Shown here one piece after another: positions 43,868-56,064 of a DNA stretch of 64,000 bases. How positions within the stretch are numbered: the first letter of the stretch is position 1; each line of letters begins with the position of its first letter. Source of the DNA: Dryomyza anilis (taxonomy: Eukaryota > Arthropoda > Insecta > Diptera > Dryomyzidae); NCBI GenBank assembly GCA_951804985.1, contig OX638131.1, forward strand, positions 60,262,447 through 60,326,446, in the 5' to 3' direction. The position numbers and the translations under genes are program-made. The notes beneath the pieces are model-generated. The model was not told the origin of the DNA and made no database searches. It was given only the letters and a program-made list of their open reading frames with translations.

Positions 43868-44846
43868 GTAGCTGCCTTTAAATATGTGTTTTTAAGCAAT
43901 TCAAATAATGATTCTAAATCATCGATTTTCTTAGTCCTCACTAATTCATATGCATCTCCATCAAGACGCAGTTTAACGCATATCATGAATTCTTCTTGAT
44001 TTTCTTCACTTATATTAAGGTTCGCTGCCTTACAACCGTCTATAAATCTAAGAAGCTCCATTTTTAGGAACGGTGAATCTTCGCCCTTGAACACCGGGAC
44101 CAGATTTCGTACGCATTTCGAAATATCGTCTGTAGGCATTTCAATTATTGTTCTATCTGTTGTTATGTTTTCTAAATTTTCTTATATTCTTAAAGCTTCT
44201 TTATGGTATAACGTTTCTTGGGCTAATTTTACCTCCGCCTCTTAAAATCTGATCTTTGAGTCTAATTCTCTTACTTTGTTATTTGCCTCTTCGACTGATT
44301 CAAATTCTAATCTAGGTTGTTGATGCAGTACCCTAGCTACTTATTCATCAGAAATGTCTTTTTCTTTTAACAAAGCTCTTAATTTCTCGTTTTCCGACTC
44401 TAAAACGCAGGCGTGATCTAACAACTCCTGTTGTTCTGCTAATTTATCGTTTTTTTTTGTCGTTAACGCTGCAAACTCGCCTTTCCAGTTTTCTATCTCC
44501 TTTATTTTATTTTCACTCTTGTGTTCCAAGAAATATATTAGTTCTTCGAACACGACATCTACTCCTTCTACTTCGGAAGAGACCTTTGTACTATTTACTT
44601 TATTTTTTATTAATTGTAAATGTTCTTTGTTATTTACTTCGAGGCTGATTTGAGCCCACAATTTATCCGTAAACCTGTCCAATTGCCCTCTTTTACTAAA
44701 CCCACACATATTACATCTAATCTTCTTACTATATTCTACCACGAAATTCTCAAAACTTTTTGATATTCTTGATAATATGTTGTTTACTCTATACCCTACT
44801 TTTACTACTTCCTCTCCAAATGTTCCCTTATATTTTTCATATCCTG
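43868..44846 (-). pseudogene. Element B gag, N-terminal half (B0)
   Basis: Minus-strand element B. From about 44846 it reads AGYEKYKGTFGEEVV, then a Cys pair (RCNMCGFSKRGQLDRF), a long coiled coil (KSENKIKEIENWKGE, ESENEKLRALLKEKD) and, past stops near 44340 and 44240, the capsid N-terminal domain (VPVFKGEDSPFLKMELLRF, ESLFELLKNTYLKAAT). The reading stops at the A0 3' LTR, so the capsid is cut in mid-domain. The stops are shared with B1 and B2. Confidence 0.8.
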
Positions 44847-45222
44847 CTAGTTTTTTTTATTTTGTTCCCTAATGTAATCGACACAATACTTATAAAATGT
44901 ATGAAATGAATTATTATACCTGCTACTGTATTACAAACCAAATAAGGTGGCTCAACATATGTATCAACTGTCAGTCCCGACGTTTGATGAACAATATTTT
45001 CGTCGATTTTTTCTCCCTTCTCCTTCTCCTTACAGACCAAACACGGTGGCTCAACATATGTATCAACGGTCACTCCCGACGTTTGATGAACAATATTTTC
45101 GCTCACGGTTTTTTGGCTGTTATTCGCAACTTTGGTAGCAAATGTGATCACAGGCTCCCTTTGTGTATGAACCACTATTTCTACCTTTGACCTAACTTTA
45201 CTAATGTTAACGGGACCCCAGC
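44847..45222 (-). pseudogene. Element B post-gag stub with 99-bp duplication (B0)
   Basis: A frame after gag (VVHTQREPVITFATKV) carries a tandem repeat of ENIVHQTSGxTVDTYVEPP, with a 99-bp period (starts at 44946 and 45045). It may be the start of pol or a spacer. It then passes straight into the next gag N-terminal region, so the whole pol and LTR of element B are missing here. The head-to-tail junction of the array probably lies inside this stretch. Confidence 0.55.
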
Positions 45223-46318
45223 TTACTGGCCTTGACTGAGCCCCTGGTAGTTTCCCTTATTTTGATTGTTACTACCGTTTGGCCCAAAATTTTGCTTAGC
45301 GTGGCAATCCGCTATCATATGGCCAACTTGACCGCACTCATAACATGCTCTATTACTTCTGTAAGGCCTATTAGGCTTATCGTTATTACTGTGGTTATTT
45401 CTAAATGGATTATTATTTCCATTATTTTCATTACCATAATTAATATTATTATTATTAGTATTCTTATTATAATTATTACTGTTATTTCCATGATTGGGAA
45501 AACCTCCACTACCCCCTTGATATGGCTGATTTGGTTTCAGTTGACCTTTATATTCGTTGTTCGGAAAGCCTTGGTATTGTTGATTATGATTTTGCGGCTG
45601 TTGGTAACCCTTATTTAGAAGTCCTTTGTATTGCTGATTTTGTTGTTGCGGCTGTTGGTAACCGTTATTTAGAAGTCCTTTGTATTGCTGATTTTGTTGT
45701 TGCTCCTGGCACCCTTCCAATCTATTTAATCCGCATCGCCAACCAGATTCATGTCTGTACTCCTCGCATTCTCTGCAAAATGGTGTATTTTTGCGGATAT
45801 AACAGTCATCCCTTGTGTGTCCTGGTCTAATGCAAAAAGAACAGACTGGCCCTTTTATCATGGCAGCCCATGTATACCCATAATTTCTATTTTTTTGATT
45901 TTTACCCCTACCTTGTCTTAAAATTCTAATATCATTTTCTTGATTATTTTTACTAAACGAAGTTCCATTCGGTATTTTTCCAAACTATACAGTTCCTCCG
46001 GTTGTTTCGGTCCCCTCTGTATTGTAGCCTCTGCCCTTAACGCTTCATCTAATAATTCATTTAAATTATCCGCCCTGCTACTCAACAGTAGTATCTTTAC
46101 AGTCGGGTCACTCACTCCTACTTTAAATGCTGTGAGCACTGAATTTAATAGCTCTGTGTTAAAAACGTCCGTTGGCAGGTTCTTCTTTTTGTACATTGTA
46201 TCGGCTATGTCGTTTGCGTTTGACTGCAATACTTCTAACCGCCTTGCAAATGCCCTCAAACTTTCCCCTCCACCTTGATATGCTTGTCTTATGTTGTATT
46301 GTACGGAATCTAATGTGG
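45223..46318 (-). pseudogene. Element B gag, C-terminal half with zinc knuckles (B0)
   Basis: It begins at the A1 5' LTR junction with a QYNIRQAYQGGGESLRAFARR capsid C-terminal motif. Zinc-binding clusters follow: CSFCIRPGHTRDDC, CRECEEYRHESGWRC, and near the end CYECGQVGHMIADC. Between them is a Gln/Asn/Gly-rich low-complexity region with three QQYKGLL/QQYQGF-type repeats (45540-45715). One frameshift separates 46259-45918 from 45861-45223. Together with the N-terminal half across A1 (49496-50460) it forms one split gag. Confidence 0.85.
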
Positions 46319-46506
46319 TGTAGAAACACTGTAGAAAGTACTGTAGAATTTAAAAAAAAAGAAAATCATGGTGTCGGTACAGAATAGTAGTCAGTCGTTA
46401 AAAAGATCATTGTGTAGTCGCATATAATAAATTTTATAAAAATACAATTTGCGTTTTATTTCAAATCAATTAAAATTTTATTAAAAGCAAAAAATAACTG
46501 CTTACA
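46319..46506 (+). repeat. A1 5' LTR and primer-binding site
   Basis: 188 bp, TGTAGAAACAC to CTGCTTACA. The following ATCATCAGAAGTGGGATTG looks like a tRNA primer-binding site (CAGAAGTGGGAT); the tRNA is not assigned with confidence. Confidence 0.88.
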
Positions 46507-46532
46507 ATCATCAGAAGTGGGATTGTACAAAT

Positions 46533-47600
46533 ATGTCAACTAATATCCAATTGCTTGAGTCATACACTGTTCTGCAATTGAAAACGTGGTTGAACAATTT
46601 GGGACAAAAAACAACTGGCAACAAAAGCGAATTAGTGCTTCGACTAATGGAAATTCCAGAAAATATTCGTGGCGAGTTTGCCGAAAGCGGTGAGCATAGC
46701 AATGTGACGGAGTTGGTTGATGTAACAAGCGACGCGGAAGACGCCGAGGGAGCCGAAGGAAACGCCGACGAATCTGGAAGTAATGGCGATGACACTGTGA
46801 ATGACGGAGCTGGTGCAGCAAATGCAGACAAACAAGATGAATTCACACTTCCAGAAGAATCCAATAACGACGAAATTCCAATGAGTGTGTATACTAATGA
46901 AAATGAAACGGAGACGCAATCGAATGAAAAGAAGAAGAAAGCAAACCAAAGAACGAAAGAAGCTAATGAGAGGAAAATAATGAAACGAGAAATTGAACTA
47001 ATGAAGAAGAAATTGATATTCAAAGGAGAGAAAACGAAATTTTAAAGAGAGAAAATGAAATTCTTATGAATGATAGAATCAACAATGATGCAAATAAAAC
47101 TGATGACGGTTACGCAAAAGGAAATTTCAGAAACGTAAAGGATCTTATCTCGGAATTCACGGGAAATGGAGACTCTTTTCAACACTGGGAATCACAGCTA
47201 AAAAGTATTCGAGCGGCTTATAATCTTGATGATAACAATTTAAGGGCACTTATCTCAAACAAATTGAAAGGTAAAGCGTTGAAATGGTTTCACTCAAGAT
47301 CGGACATCATGACAGTGCCAATTGTAAAATTGTTATCGGACATGAAAACTTTGTTTGAAGATCGATCTAGCCGATTAACATTAAAACGAGAATTTGAAGC
47401 AAGAAAATGACTAACAAATGAAACATTTCTGGAGTAATTTCACGAAAAAATTATACTTGCAAATAAAATAACAATCGACGAAGACGAGCTGCTGGAATAT
47501 TTGATTGAGGGTATTCCAGATTCTACACTATGGTCACAATCAAACATGCAATGTTTCCGTGACAAACATCATTTATTAGAAGCATTTAATAAAATAAGTT
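46533..47600 (+). pseudogene. A1 gag with SAP-like N-terminus
   Basis: Starts at ATG 46533. Residues about 5-40 (LQLKTWLNNLGQKTTG, ELVLRLMEI) resemble a SAP helix-extended-helix motif, which binds AT-rich DNA in other proteins. An acidic linker (DAEDAEGAEG) and coiled coil follow. A one-base deletion near 47008 shifts the frame, and the capsid-like region resumes at 47066-47410. It ends at TGA followed by CTA at 47408, then remains open with a TAA near 47435. Inactive. Confidence 0.85.
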
Positions 47601-47687
47601 TGAACAAACCGACATTAATGAAATCAACATTGGTTTCTCATCAAAATGTAGCATCGGAAGTGAAGTCTACAACGAAGCAGAAAAAAA

Positions 47688-48653
47688 TTGGAATTGAGAT
47701 TAGATAAATGCCATTTTTTGGAGTCAGAAATAAGGTATTTAGGATATACGGTTTCGAATGAGGGTATACGACCTGATGAAAAAGGTATTGAGTCAGTTAT
47801 TAATTTTCCTATACCACAAAGCGTAAAAGCTGTTCATAGTTTTTTAGGTTTGTGTTCATATTTTAGAAAATTTATTAAAGGATTTTCATTGATAGCTCAG
47901 CCATTGTATAATTTAATTAGGAAAGACACAGTTTTCAAATTTGGTGAGGATGAGGTGCGTTGTTTTGAACGTATAAAACAAATGTTAGTCGAAGGACCTG
48001 TACTAGCGATATATGATCCTAGGGATGAGATAGAACTTCATTGCGACGCGAGTTCCCTTGGATTCGGAGCCATATTATTACAGAGAAAATCCGATGGAAA
48101 GCTGCATCCAGTTTTTTATTTTTCAAAACGAACAAGCGATCAGGAACCTAAATACCACAGCTTCGAATTAGACACTTTGTCAATCATTTATGCTCTACGT
48201 AGCTTTAGAATTTACTTACATGGTTTGAAGTTCAAAATAATAACTGATTGCAATTCATTAATATTAACATTAAACGAAATGGAAGTAAATCCTAGAATTG
48301 CCCTAGAATGGCCATTAGAATTGCAAAATTTTGATTACAGTTTAGAACATCGTAGTGGATCGAAGATGCAGCATGTTGATGCTCTTAGTAGGATTTCCAA
48401 TATCTTAGTTCTTAAAGAAAATACGTTTGAACAAAATTTATCAATTTGTCAGTACAAGGAAGAAAATATTAACAAAATACGAGTACAATTAGAAAGAGAA
48501 GAAAGTAAGACGTATGAAATGCGAAATGGTCTGATATACAGAAAGATTGGACAGAATATTCTGTTTTATGTACCAAGGAGGGGAATTTGTTGCGTATGTA
48601 CCATGATGAAATGGGGCACATGGGGAGCGATAAAGTTTCGAATGCAATACTAA
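47688..48653 (+). pseudogene. A1 RT thumb, RNase H and connection
   Basis: After the deletion joint (GAAGCAGAAAAAAATTGG, about 47681) the frame resumes in the RT thumb (CHFLESEIRYLGYTV). An intact RNase H domain follows (LHCDASSLGFGAILL, FELDTLSIIYALRSF, VDALSRI). It ends at 48653 after the frameshift common to all A copies. With no polymerase centre, only RNase H-like sequence survives. Confidence 0.88.
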
Positions 48654-49386
48654 AATCATAATGGTTTCTTCAAATGAAGGATAAAATTAAATACTATATC
48701 TCCAACTGTCTTAAATGTATAGCTTTTTCTCCAAAATCGGGAAAACATGAATACTCCGTAATACTCCGAAAGGGAATGTGCCTTTTGAAACTGTGCATAT
48801 AGATCATTCGGTCCAGTTTTGTTGAAGAATGCACATAAGAAGTATGTGTTTTTAGTAGTGGATGCGTTTTCAAAATTTATAAAATTATATTCCGTCAGAT
48901 AAACTGACACAAAAGAGGTTTTGAGTTGTTTGAAGTCATATTTCCATGCATATAGTCGTCCTAAAGCGATAGTATCGGATAGAGGAAGTGCATTTACTTC
49001 AAAAGATTTTAAGCAATTCCTTGAATGTAATAACGTCCGCCACATAAAAATCGCTACTGGATCTCCTCAAGCTAACGGCCAAGTTGAGAAGGTCAACAGA
49101 ACTTTAGCCCCAATGATAGCAAAGTTGACCAGCGCAGGGAATTGTTTTACTTTAGATAAGGTATTGCCAGACATCGAGTTTGCTATGAAAAACACGATTC
49201 ATCGTAGTATAGGGGTAACTCCTAGTGAAATACTTTTTGGAATTAACCAAAGAGGATTAGTGATAGATTACCTGAAGGAAAAGTTAGATGAAATGAATAA
49301 AAACCAGTTGGGAAGGTTAGATCACATGGGAAATTTTAAAGTAGGTGTAATTATGATAGTTAGGATTATCAAAATTATAGTCGGTC
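48586..49386 (+). pseudogene. A1 integrase core, truncated
   Basis: HHCC module and D,D,E core motifs as in A0 (HIDHFGPV, VSDRGSAF, GQVEKVNRT). TAA codons lie near 48660 and 48900. At about 49299 it runs into 88 bp of mini-me sequence that ends at the palindrome centre (TATAGTCGGTCT). From there it jumps to the LTR, losing the integrase C-terminus. Confidence 0.85.
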
Positions 49387-49391
49387 TCAGG

Positions 49392-49495
49392 CGAAGATCA
49401 GTAGTAGTCGCATATAATAAATTTTATAAAAATACAATTTGCGTTTTATTTCAAATCAATTAAAATTTTATTAAAGCAAAAAATAACTGCTTACA
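49392..49495 (+). repeat. A1 3' LTR, 5'-truncated
   Basis: Only the last about 100 bp of the LTR (GTAGTCGCATATAATAAA to CTGCTTACA). Confidence 0.85.
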
Positions 49496-50456
49496 GTAGC
49501 TGCCTTTAAATATGTGTTTTTAAGCAATTCAAATAATGATTCTAAATCATCGATTTTCTTAGTCCTCACTAATTCATATGCATCTCCATCAAGACGCAGT
49601 TTAATGCATATCATGAATTCTTCTTGATTTTCTTACTTATATTAAGGTTCGCTGCCTTACAACCGTCTATAAATCTAAGAAGCTCCATTTTTAGGAACGG
49701 TGAATCTTCGCCCTTGAACACCGGGACCAGATTTCGTACGCATTTCGAAATATCGTCTGTAGGCATTTCAATTATTGTTCTATCTGTTGTTATGTTTTCT
49801 AAATTTTCTTATATTCTTAAAGCTTCTTTATGGTATAACGTTTCTTGGGCTAATTTTACCTCCGCCTCTTAAAATCTGATCTTTGAGTCTAATTCTCTTA
49901 CTTTGTTATTTGCCTCTTCGACTGATTCAAATTCTAATCTAGGTTGTTGATGCAGTACCCTAGCTACTTATTCATCAGAAATGTCTTTTTCTTTTAACAA
50001 AGCTCTTAATTTCTCGTTTTCCGACTCTAAAACGCAGGCGTGATCTAACAACTCCTGTTGTTCTGCTAATTTATCGTTTTTTTTTGTCGTTAACGCTGCA
50101 AACTCGCCTTTCCAGTTTTCTATCTCCTTTATTTTATTTTCACTCTTGTGTTCCAAGAAATATATTAGTTCTTCGAACACGACATCTACTCCTTCTACTT
50201 CGGAAGAGACCTTTGTACTATTTACTTTATTTTTTATTAATTGTAAATGTTCTTTGTTATTTACTTCGAGGCTGATTTGAGCCCACAATTTATCCGTAAA
50301 CCTGTCCAATTGCCCTCTTTTACTAAACCCACACATATTACATCTAATCTTCTTACTATATTCTACCACGAAATTCTCAAAACTTTTTGATATTCTTGAT
50401 AATATGTTGTTTACTCTATACCCTACTTTTACTACTTCCTCTCCAAATGTTCCCTT
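49496..50456 (-). pseudogene. Element B gag, N-terminal half (B1)
   Basis: Same organisation as B0 43868-44846 (Cys pair, coiled coil at 50369-49968, capsid start), but a short deletion near 49635 adds a frameshift in the capsid part compared with B0. This half pairs with the C-terminal half at 45223-46318 across A1. Confidence 0.8.
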
Positions 50457-50849
50457 ATATTTTTCATATCCTGCTAGTTTTTTTTATTTTGTTCCCTAAT
50501 GTAATCGACACAATACTTATAAAATGTATGAAATGAATTATTATACCTGCTACTGTATTACAAACCAAATAAGGTGGCTCAACATATGTATCAACTGTCA
50601 GTCCCGACGTTTGATGAACAATATTTTCGTCGATTTTTTCTCCCTTCTCCTTCTCCTTACAGACCAAACACGGTGGCTCAACATATGTATCAACGGTCAC
50701 TCCCGACGTTTGATGAACAATATTTTCGCTCACGGTTTTTTGGCTGTTATTCGCAACTTTGGTAGCAAATGTGATCACAGGCTCCCTTTGTGTATGAACC
50801 ACTATTTCTACCTTTGACCTAACTTTACTAATGTTAACGGGACCCCAGC
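50457..50849 (-). pseudogene. Element B post-gag stub (B1)
   Basis: Same as 44847-45222, including the 99-bp tandem duplication; I see no structural difference. Confidence 0.55.
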
Positions 50850-51945
50850 TTACTGGCCTTGACTGAGCCCCTGGTAGTTTCCCTTATTTTGATTGTTACT
50901 ACCGTTTGGCCCAAAATTTTGCTTAGCGTGGCAATCCGCTATCATATGGCCAACTTGACCGCACTCATAACATGCTCTATTACTTCTGTAAGGCCTATTA
51001 GGCTTATCGTTATTACTGTGGTTATTTCTAAATGGATTATTATTTCCATTATTTTCATTACCATAATTAATATTATTATTATTAGTATTCTTATTATAAT
51101 TATTACTGTTATTTCCATGATTGGGAAAACCTCCACTACCCCCTTGATATGGCTGATTTGGTTTCAGTTGACCTTTATATTCGTTGTTCGGAAAGCCTTG
51201 GTATTGTTGATTATGATTTTGCGGCTGTTGGTAACCCTTATTTAGAAGTCCTTTGTATTGCTGATTTTGTTGTTGCGGCTGTTGGTAACCGTTATTTAGA
51301 AGTCCTTTGTATTGCTGATTTTGTTGTTGCTCCTGGCACCCTTCCAATCTATTTAATCCGCATCGCCAACCAGATTCATGTCTGTACTCCTCGCATTCTC
51401 TGCAAAATGGTGTATTTTTGCGGATATAACAGTCATCCCTTGTGTGTCCTGGTCTAATGCAAAAAGAACAGACTGGCCCTTTTATCATGGCAGCCCCTGT
51501 ATACCCATAATTTCTATTTTTTTGATTTTTACCCCTACCTTGTCTTAAAATTCTAATATCATTTTCTTGATTATTTTTACTAAACGAAGTTCCATTCGGT
51601 ATTTTTCCAAACTATACAGTTCCTCCGGTTGTTTCGGTCCCCTCTGTATTATAGCCTCTGCCCTTAACGCTTCATCTAATAATTCATTTAAATTATCCGC
51701 CCTGCTACTCAACAGTAGTATCTTTACAGTCGGGTCACTCACTCCTACTTTAAATGCTGTGAGCACTGAATTTAATAGCTCTGTGTTAAAAACGTCCGTT
51801 GGCAGGTTCTTCTTTTTGTACATTGTATCGGCTATGTCGTTTGCGTTTGACTGCAATACTTCTAACCGCCTTGCAAATGCCCTCAAACTTTCCCCTCCAC
51901 CTTGATATGCTTGTCTTATGTTGTATTGTACGGAATCTAATGTGG
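50850..51945 (-). pseudogene. Element B gag, C-terminal half with zinc knuckles (B1)
   Basis: Near-identical to B0 45223-46318: capsid C-terminal motif (51886-51545), frameshift, then knuckles and the three-repeat Gln-rich region (51488-50850). Only scattered base differences are seen (for example AAGCAATTAT-type changes near 51650). Confidence 0.85.
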
Positions 51946-52133
51946 TGTAGAAACACTGTAGAAAGTACTGTAGAATTTAAAAAAAAAGAAAATCATGGTG
52001 TCGGTACAGAATAGTAGTCAGTCGTTAAAAAGATCATTGTGTAGTCGCATATAATAAATTTTATAAAAATACAATTTGCGTTTTATTTCAAATCAATTAA
52101 AATTTTATTAAAAGCAAAAAATAACTGCTTACA
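51946..52133 (+). repeat. A2 5' LTR
   Basis: 188 bp, matching the A1 LTR, followed by the same CAGAAGTGGGAT primer-site motif. Confidence 0.88.
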
Positions 52134-52159
52134 ATCATCAGAAGTGGGATTGTACAAAT

Positions 52160-53200
52160 ATGTCAACTAATATCCAATTGCTTGAGTCATACACTGTTCT
52201 GCAATTGAAAACGTGGTTGAACAATTTGGGACAAAAAACAACTGGCAACAAAAGCGAATTGGAAAATTCCAGAAAATATTCGTGGCGAGTTTGCCGAAAG
52301 CGGTGAGCATAGCAATGTGACGGAGTTGGTTGATGTAACAAGCGACGCGGAAGACGCCGAGGGAGCCGAAGGAAACGCCGACGAATCTGGAAGTAATGGC
52401 GATGACACTGTGAATGACGGAGCTGGTGCAGCAAATGCAGACAAACAAGATGAATTCACACTTCCAGAAGAATCCAATAACGACGAAATTCCAATGAGTG
52501 TGTATACTAATGAAAATGAAACGGAGACGCAATCGAATGAAAAGAAGAAGAAAGCAAACCAAAGAACGAAAGAAGCTAATGAGAGGAAAATAATGAAACG
52601 AGAAATTGAACTAATGAAAAGAGAAATTGATATTCAAAGGAGAGAAAACGAAATTTTAAAGAGAGAAAATGAAATTTCCTATGAATGATAGAATCAACAA
52701 TGATGCAAATAAAACTGATGACGGTTACGCAAAAGGAAATTTCAGAAACGTAAAGGATCTTATCTCGGAATTCACGGGAAATGGAGACTCTTTTCAACAC
52801 TGGGAATCACAGCTAAAAAGTATTCGAGCGGCTTATAATCTTGATGATAACAATTTAAGGGCACTTATCTCAAACAAATTGAAAGGTAAAGCGTTGAAAT
52901 GGTTTCACTCAAGATCGGACATCATGACAGTGCCAATTGTAAAATTGTTATCGGACATGAAAACTTTGTTTGAAGATCGATCTAGCCGATTAACATTAAA
53001 ACGAGAATTTGAAGCAAGAAAATGACTAACAAATGAAACATTTCTGGAGTAATTTCACGAAAAAATTATACTTGCAAATAAAATAACAATCGACGAAGAC
53101 GAGCTGCTGGAATATTTGATTGAGGGTATTCCAGATTCTACACTATGGTCACAATCAAACATGCAATGTTTCCGTGACAAACATCATTTATTAGAAGCAT
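52160..53200 (+). pseudogene. A2 gag
   Basis: ATG at 52160, but a deletion of about 12 bp near 52260 removes the end of the SAP-like motif and changes the frame. The acidic and coiled-coil part reads in 52317-52688. A one-base insertion then shifts to 52669-53025, which holds the capsid-like region and ends at the shared TGA-CTA. Inactive. Confidence 0.82.
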
Positions 53201-53302
53201 TTAATAAAATAAGTTTGAACAAACCGACATTAATGAAATCAACATTGGTTTCTCATCAAAATGTAGCATCGGAAGTGAAGTCTACAACGAAGCAGAAAAA
53301 AA

Positions 53303-54268
53303 TTGGAATTGAGATTAGATAAATGCCATTTTTTGGAGTCAGAAATAAGGTATTTAGGATATACGGTTTCGAATGAGGGTATACGACCTGATGAAAAAGG
53401 TATTGAGTCAGTTATTAATTTTCCTATACCACAAAGCGTAAAAGCTGTTCATAGTTTTTTAGGTTTGTGTTCATATTTTAGAAAATTTATTAAAGGATTT
53501 TCATTGATAGCTCAGCCATTGTATAATTTAATTAGGAAAGACACAGTTTTCAAATTTGGTGAGGATGAGGTGCGTTGTTTTGAACGTATAAAACAAATGT
53601 TAGTCGAAGGACCTGTACTAGCGATATATGATCCTAGGGATGAGATAGAACTTCATTGCGACGCGAGTTCCCTTGGATTCGGAGCCATATTATTACAGAG
53701 AAAATCCGATGGAAAGCTGCATCCAGTTTTTTATTTTTCAAAACGAACAAGCGATCAGGAACCTAAATACCACAGCTTCGAATTAGACACTTTGTCAATC
53801 ATTTATGCTCTACGTAGCTTTAGAATTTACTTACATGGTTTGAAGTTCAAAATAATAACTGATTGGAATTCATTAATATTAACATTAAACGAAATGGAAG
53901 TAAATCCTAGAATTGCCCTAGAATGGCCATTAGAATTGCAAAATTTTGATTACAGTTTAGAACATCGTAGTGGATCGAAGATGCAGCATGTTGATGCTCT
54001 TAGTAGGATTTCCAATATCTTAGTTCTTAAAGAAAATACGTTTGAACAAAATTTATCAATTTGTCAGTACAAGGAAGAAAATATTAACAAAATACGAGTA
54101 CAATTAGAAAGAGAAGAAAGTAAGACGTATGAAATGCGAAATGGTCTGATATACAGAAAGATTGGACAGAATATTCTGTTTTATGTACCAAGGAGGGGAA
54201 TTTGTTGCGTATGTACCATGATGAAATGGGGCACATGGGGTGCGATAAAGTTTCGAATGCAATACTAA
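53303..54268 (+). pseudogene. A2 RT thumb, RNase H and connection
   Basis: As A1. In the RNase H third motif region it reads TDWNSLILTL where the other copies have TDCNSLILTL. Confidence 0.87.
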
Positions 54269-55002
54269 AATCATAATGGTTTCTTCAAATGAAGGATAAA
54301 ATTAAATACTATATCTCCAACTGTCTTAAATGTATAGCTTTTTCTCCAAAATCGGGAAAACATGAATACTCCGTAATACTCCGAAAGGGAATGTGCCTTT
54401 TGAAACTGTGCATATAGATCATTCGGTCCAGTTTTGTTGAAGAATGCACATAAGAAGTATGTGTTTTTAGTAGTGGATGCGTTTTCAAAATTTATAAAAT
54501 TATATTCCGTCAGATAAACTGACACAAAAGAGGTTTTGAGTTGTTTGAAGTCATATTTCCATGCATATAGTCGTCCTAAAGCGATAGTATCGGATAGAGG
54601 AAGTGCATTTACTTCAAAAGATTTTAAGCAATTCCTTGAATGTAATAACGTCCGCCACATAAAAATCGCTACTGGATCTCCTCAAGCTAACGGCCAAGTT
54701 GAGAGGGTCAACAGAACTTTAGCCCCAATGATAGCAAAGTTGACCAGCGCAGGGAATTGTTTTACTTTAGATAAGGTATTGCCAGACATCGAGTTTGCTA
54801 TGAAAAACACGATTCATCGTAGTATAGGGGTAACTCCTAGTGAAATACTTTTTGGAATTAACCAAAGAGGATTAGTGATAGATTACCTGAAGGAAAAGTT
54901 AGATGAAATGAATAAAAACCAGTTGGGAAGGTTAGATCACATGGGAAATTTTAAAGTAGGTGTAATTATGATAGTTAGGATTATCAAAATTATAGTCGGT
55001 CT
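54201..55002 (+). pseudogene. A2 integrase core, truncated at the mini-me palindrome
   Basis: Core motifs as in A1, with GQVERVNRT at the third acidic position. The mini-me remnant (54914-55002) ends at the same base of the palindrome as in A1, so the deletion predates the A1/A2 duplication. Confidence 0.85.
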
Positions 55003-55007
55003 CAGGC

Positions 55008-55110
55008 GAAGATCAGTAGTAGTCGCATATAATAAATTTTATAAAAATACAATTTGCGTTTTATTTCAAATCAATTAAAATTTTATTAAAGCAAAAAATA
55101 ACTGCTTACA
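55008..55110 (+). repeat. A2 3' LTR, 5'-truncated
   Basis: Same truncated LTR as 49392-49495. Confidence 0.85.
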
Positions 55111-56064
55111 GTAGCTGCCTTTAAATATGTGTTTTTAAGCAATTCAAATAATGATTCTAAATCATCGATTTTCTTAGTCCTCACTAATTCATATGCATCT
55201 CCATCAAGACGCAGTTTAATGCATATTATGAATTCTTCTTGATTTTCTTACTTATATTAAGGTTCGCTGCCTTACAACCGTCTATAAATCTAAGAAGCTC
55301 CATTTTTAGGAACGGTGAATCTTCGCCCTTGAACACCGGGACCAGATTTCGTACGCATTTCGAAATATCGTCTGTAGGCATTTCAATTATTGTTCTATCT
55401 GTTGTTATGTTTTCTAAATTTTCTTATATTCTTAAAGCTTCTTTATGGTATAACGTTTCTTGGGCTAATTTTACCTCCGCCTCTTAAAATCTGATCTTTG
55501 AGTCTAATTCTCTTACTTTGTTATTTGCCTCTTCGACTGATTCAAATTCTAATCTAGGTTGTTGATGCAGTACCCTAGCTACTTATTCATCAGAAATGTC
55601 TTTTTCTTTTAACAAAGCTCTTAATTTCTCGTTTTCCGACTCTAAACCGCAGGCGTGATCTAACAACTCCTGTTGTTCTGCTAATTTATCGTTTTTTTTT
55701 GTCGTTAACGCTGCAAACTCGCCTTTCCAGTTTTCTATCTCCTTTATTTTATTTTCACTCTTGTGTTCCAAGAAATATATTAGTTCTTCGAACACGACAT
55801 CTACTCCTTCTACTTCGGAAGAGACCTTTGTACTATTTACTTTATTTTTTATTAATTGTAAATGTTCTTTGTTATTTACTTCGAGGCTGATTTGAGCCCA
55901 CAATTTATCCGTAAACCTGTCCAATTGCCCTCTTTTACTAAACCCACACATATTACATCTAATCTTCTTACTATATTCTACCACGAAATTCTCAAAACTT
56001 TTTGATATTCTTGATAATATGTTGTTTACTCTACTTTTACTACTTCCTCTCCAAATGTTCCCTT
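55111..56064 (-). pseudogene. Element B gag, N-terminal half (B2)
   Basis: As B1, with the same capsid frameshift near 55250 and a further few-base deletion near 56033 (ACTCTACTTTTAC). Coiled coil at 55984-55583. Confidence 0.8.

Larger units (their letters stand above)
46319..49495 (+). mobile_element. Element A copy A1 (internally deleted)
   Basis: About 3.18 kb: 5' LTR, primer site, gag, RNase H, integrase core, mini-me remnant and truncated 3' LTR. It lacks the zinc knuckles, protease and RT core (deletion at about 47681) and the integrase C-terminus. Flanks read GTGG before and GTAG after, a possible mutated 4-bp target duplication. Confidence 0.9.
51946..55110 (+). mobile_element. Element A copy A2 (internally deleted)
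   Basis: Same structure as A1: gag-RT deletion, mini-me remnant and truncated 3' LTR. Differences include a short deletion in the SAP region near 52260 and a one-base insertion in gag near 52676. Nearly identical elsewhere, so A1 and A2 are recent duplicates of each other. Confidence 0.9.

Noticed and set aside
45232..45618. Plus-strand 128-codon very hydrophobic frame (also at 50859 and 56467)
   Set aside because: It is the complement of the Asn/Gln-rich zinc-knuckle region of element B gag; the hydrophobicity is a by-product of AAT/ATT-rich codons.
49624..49872. Plus-strand 82-codon frame repeated at 55239
   Set aside because: Opposite strand of element B gag, opened by the short deletion in B1 and B2; absent as such in B0 and B3.
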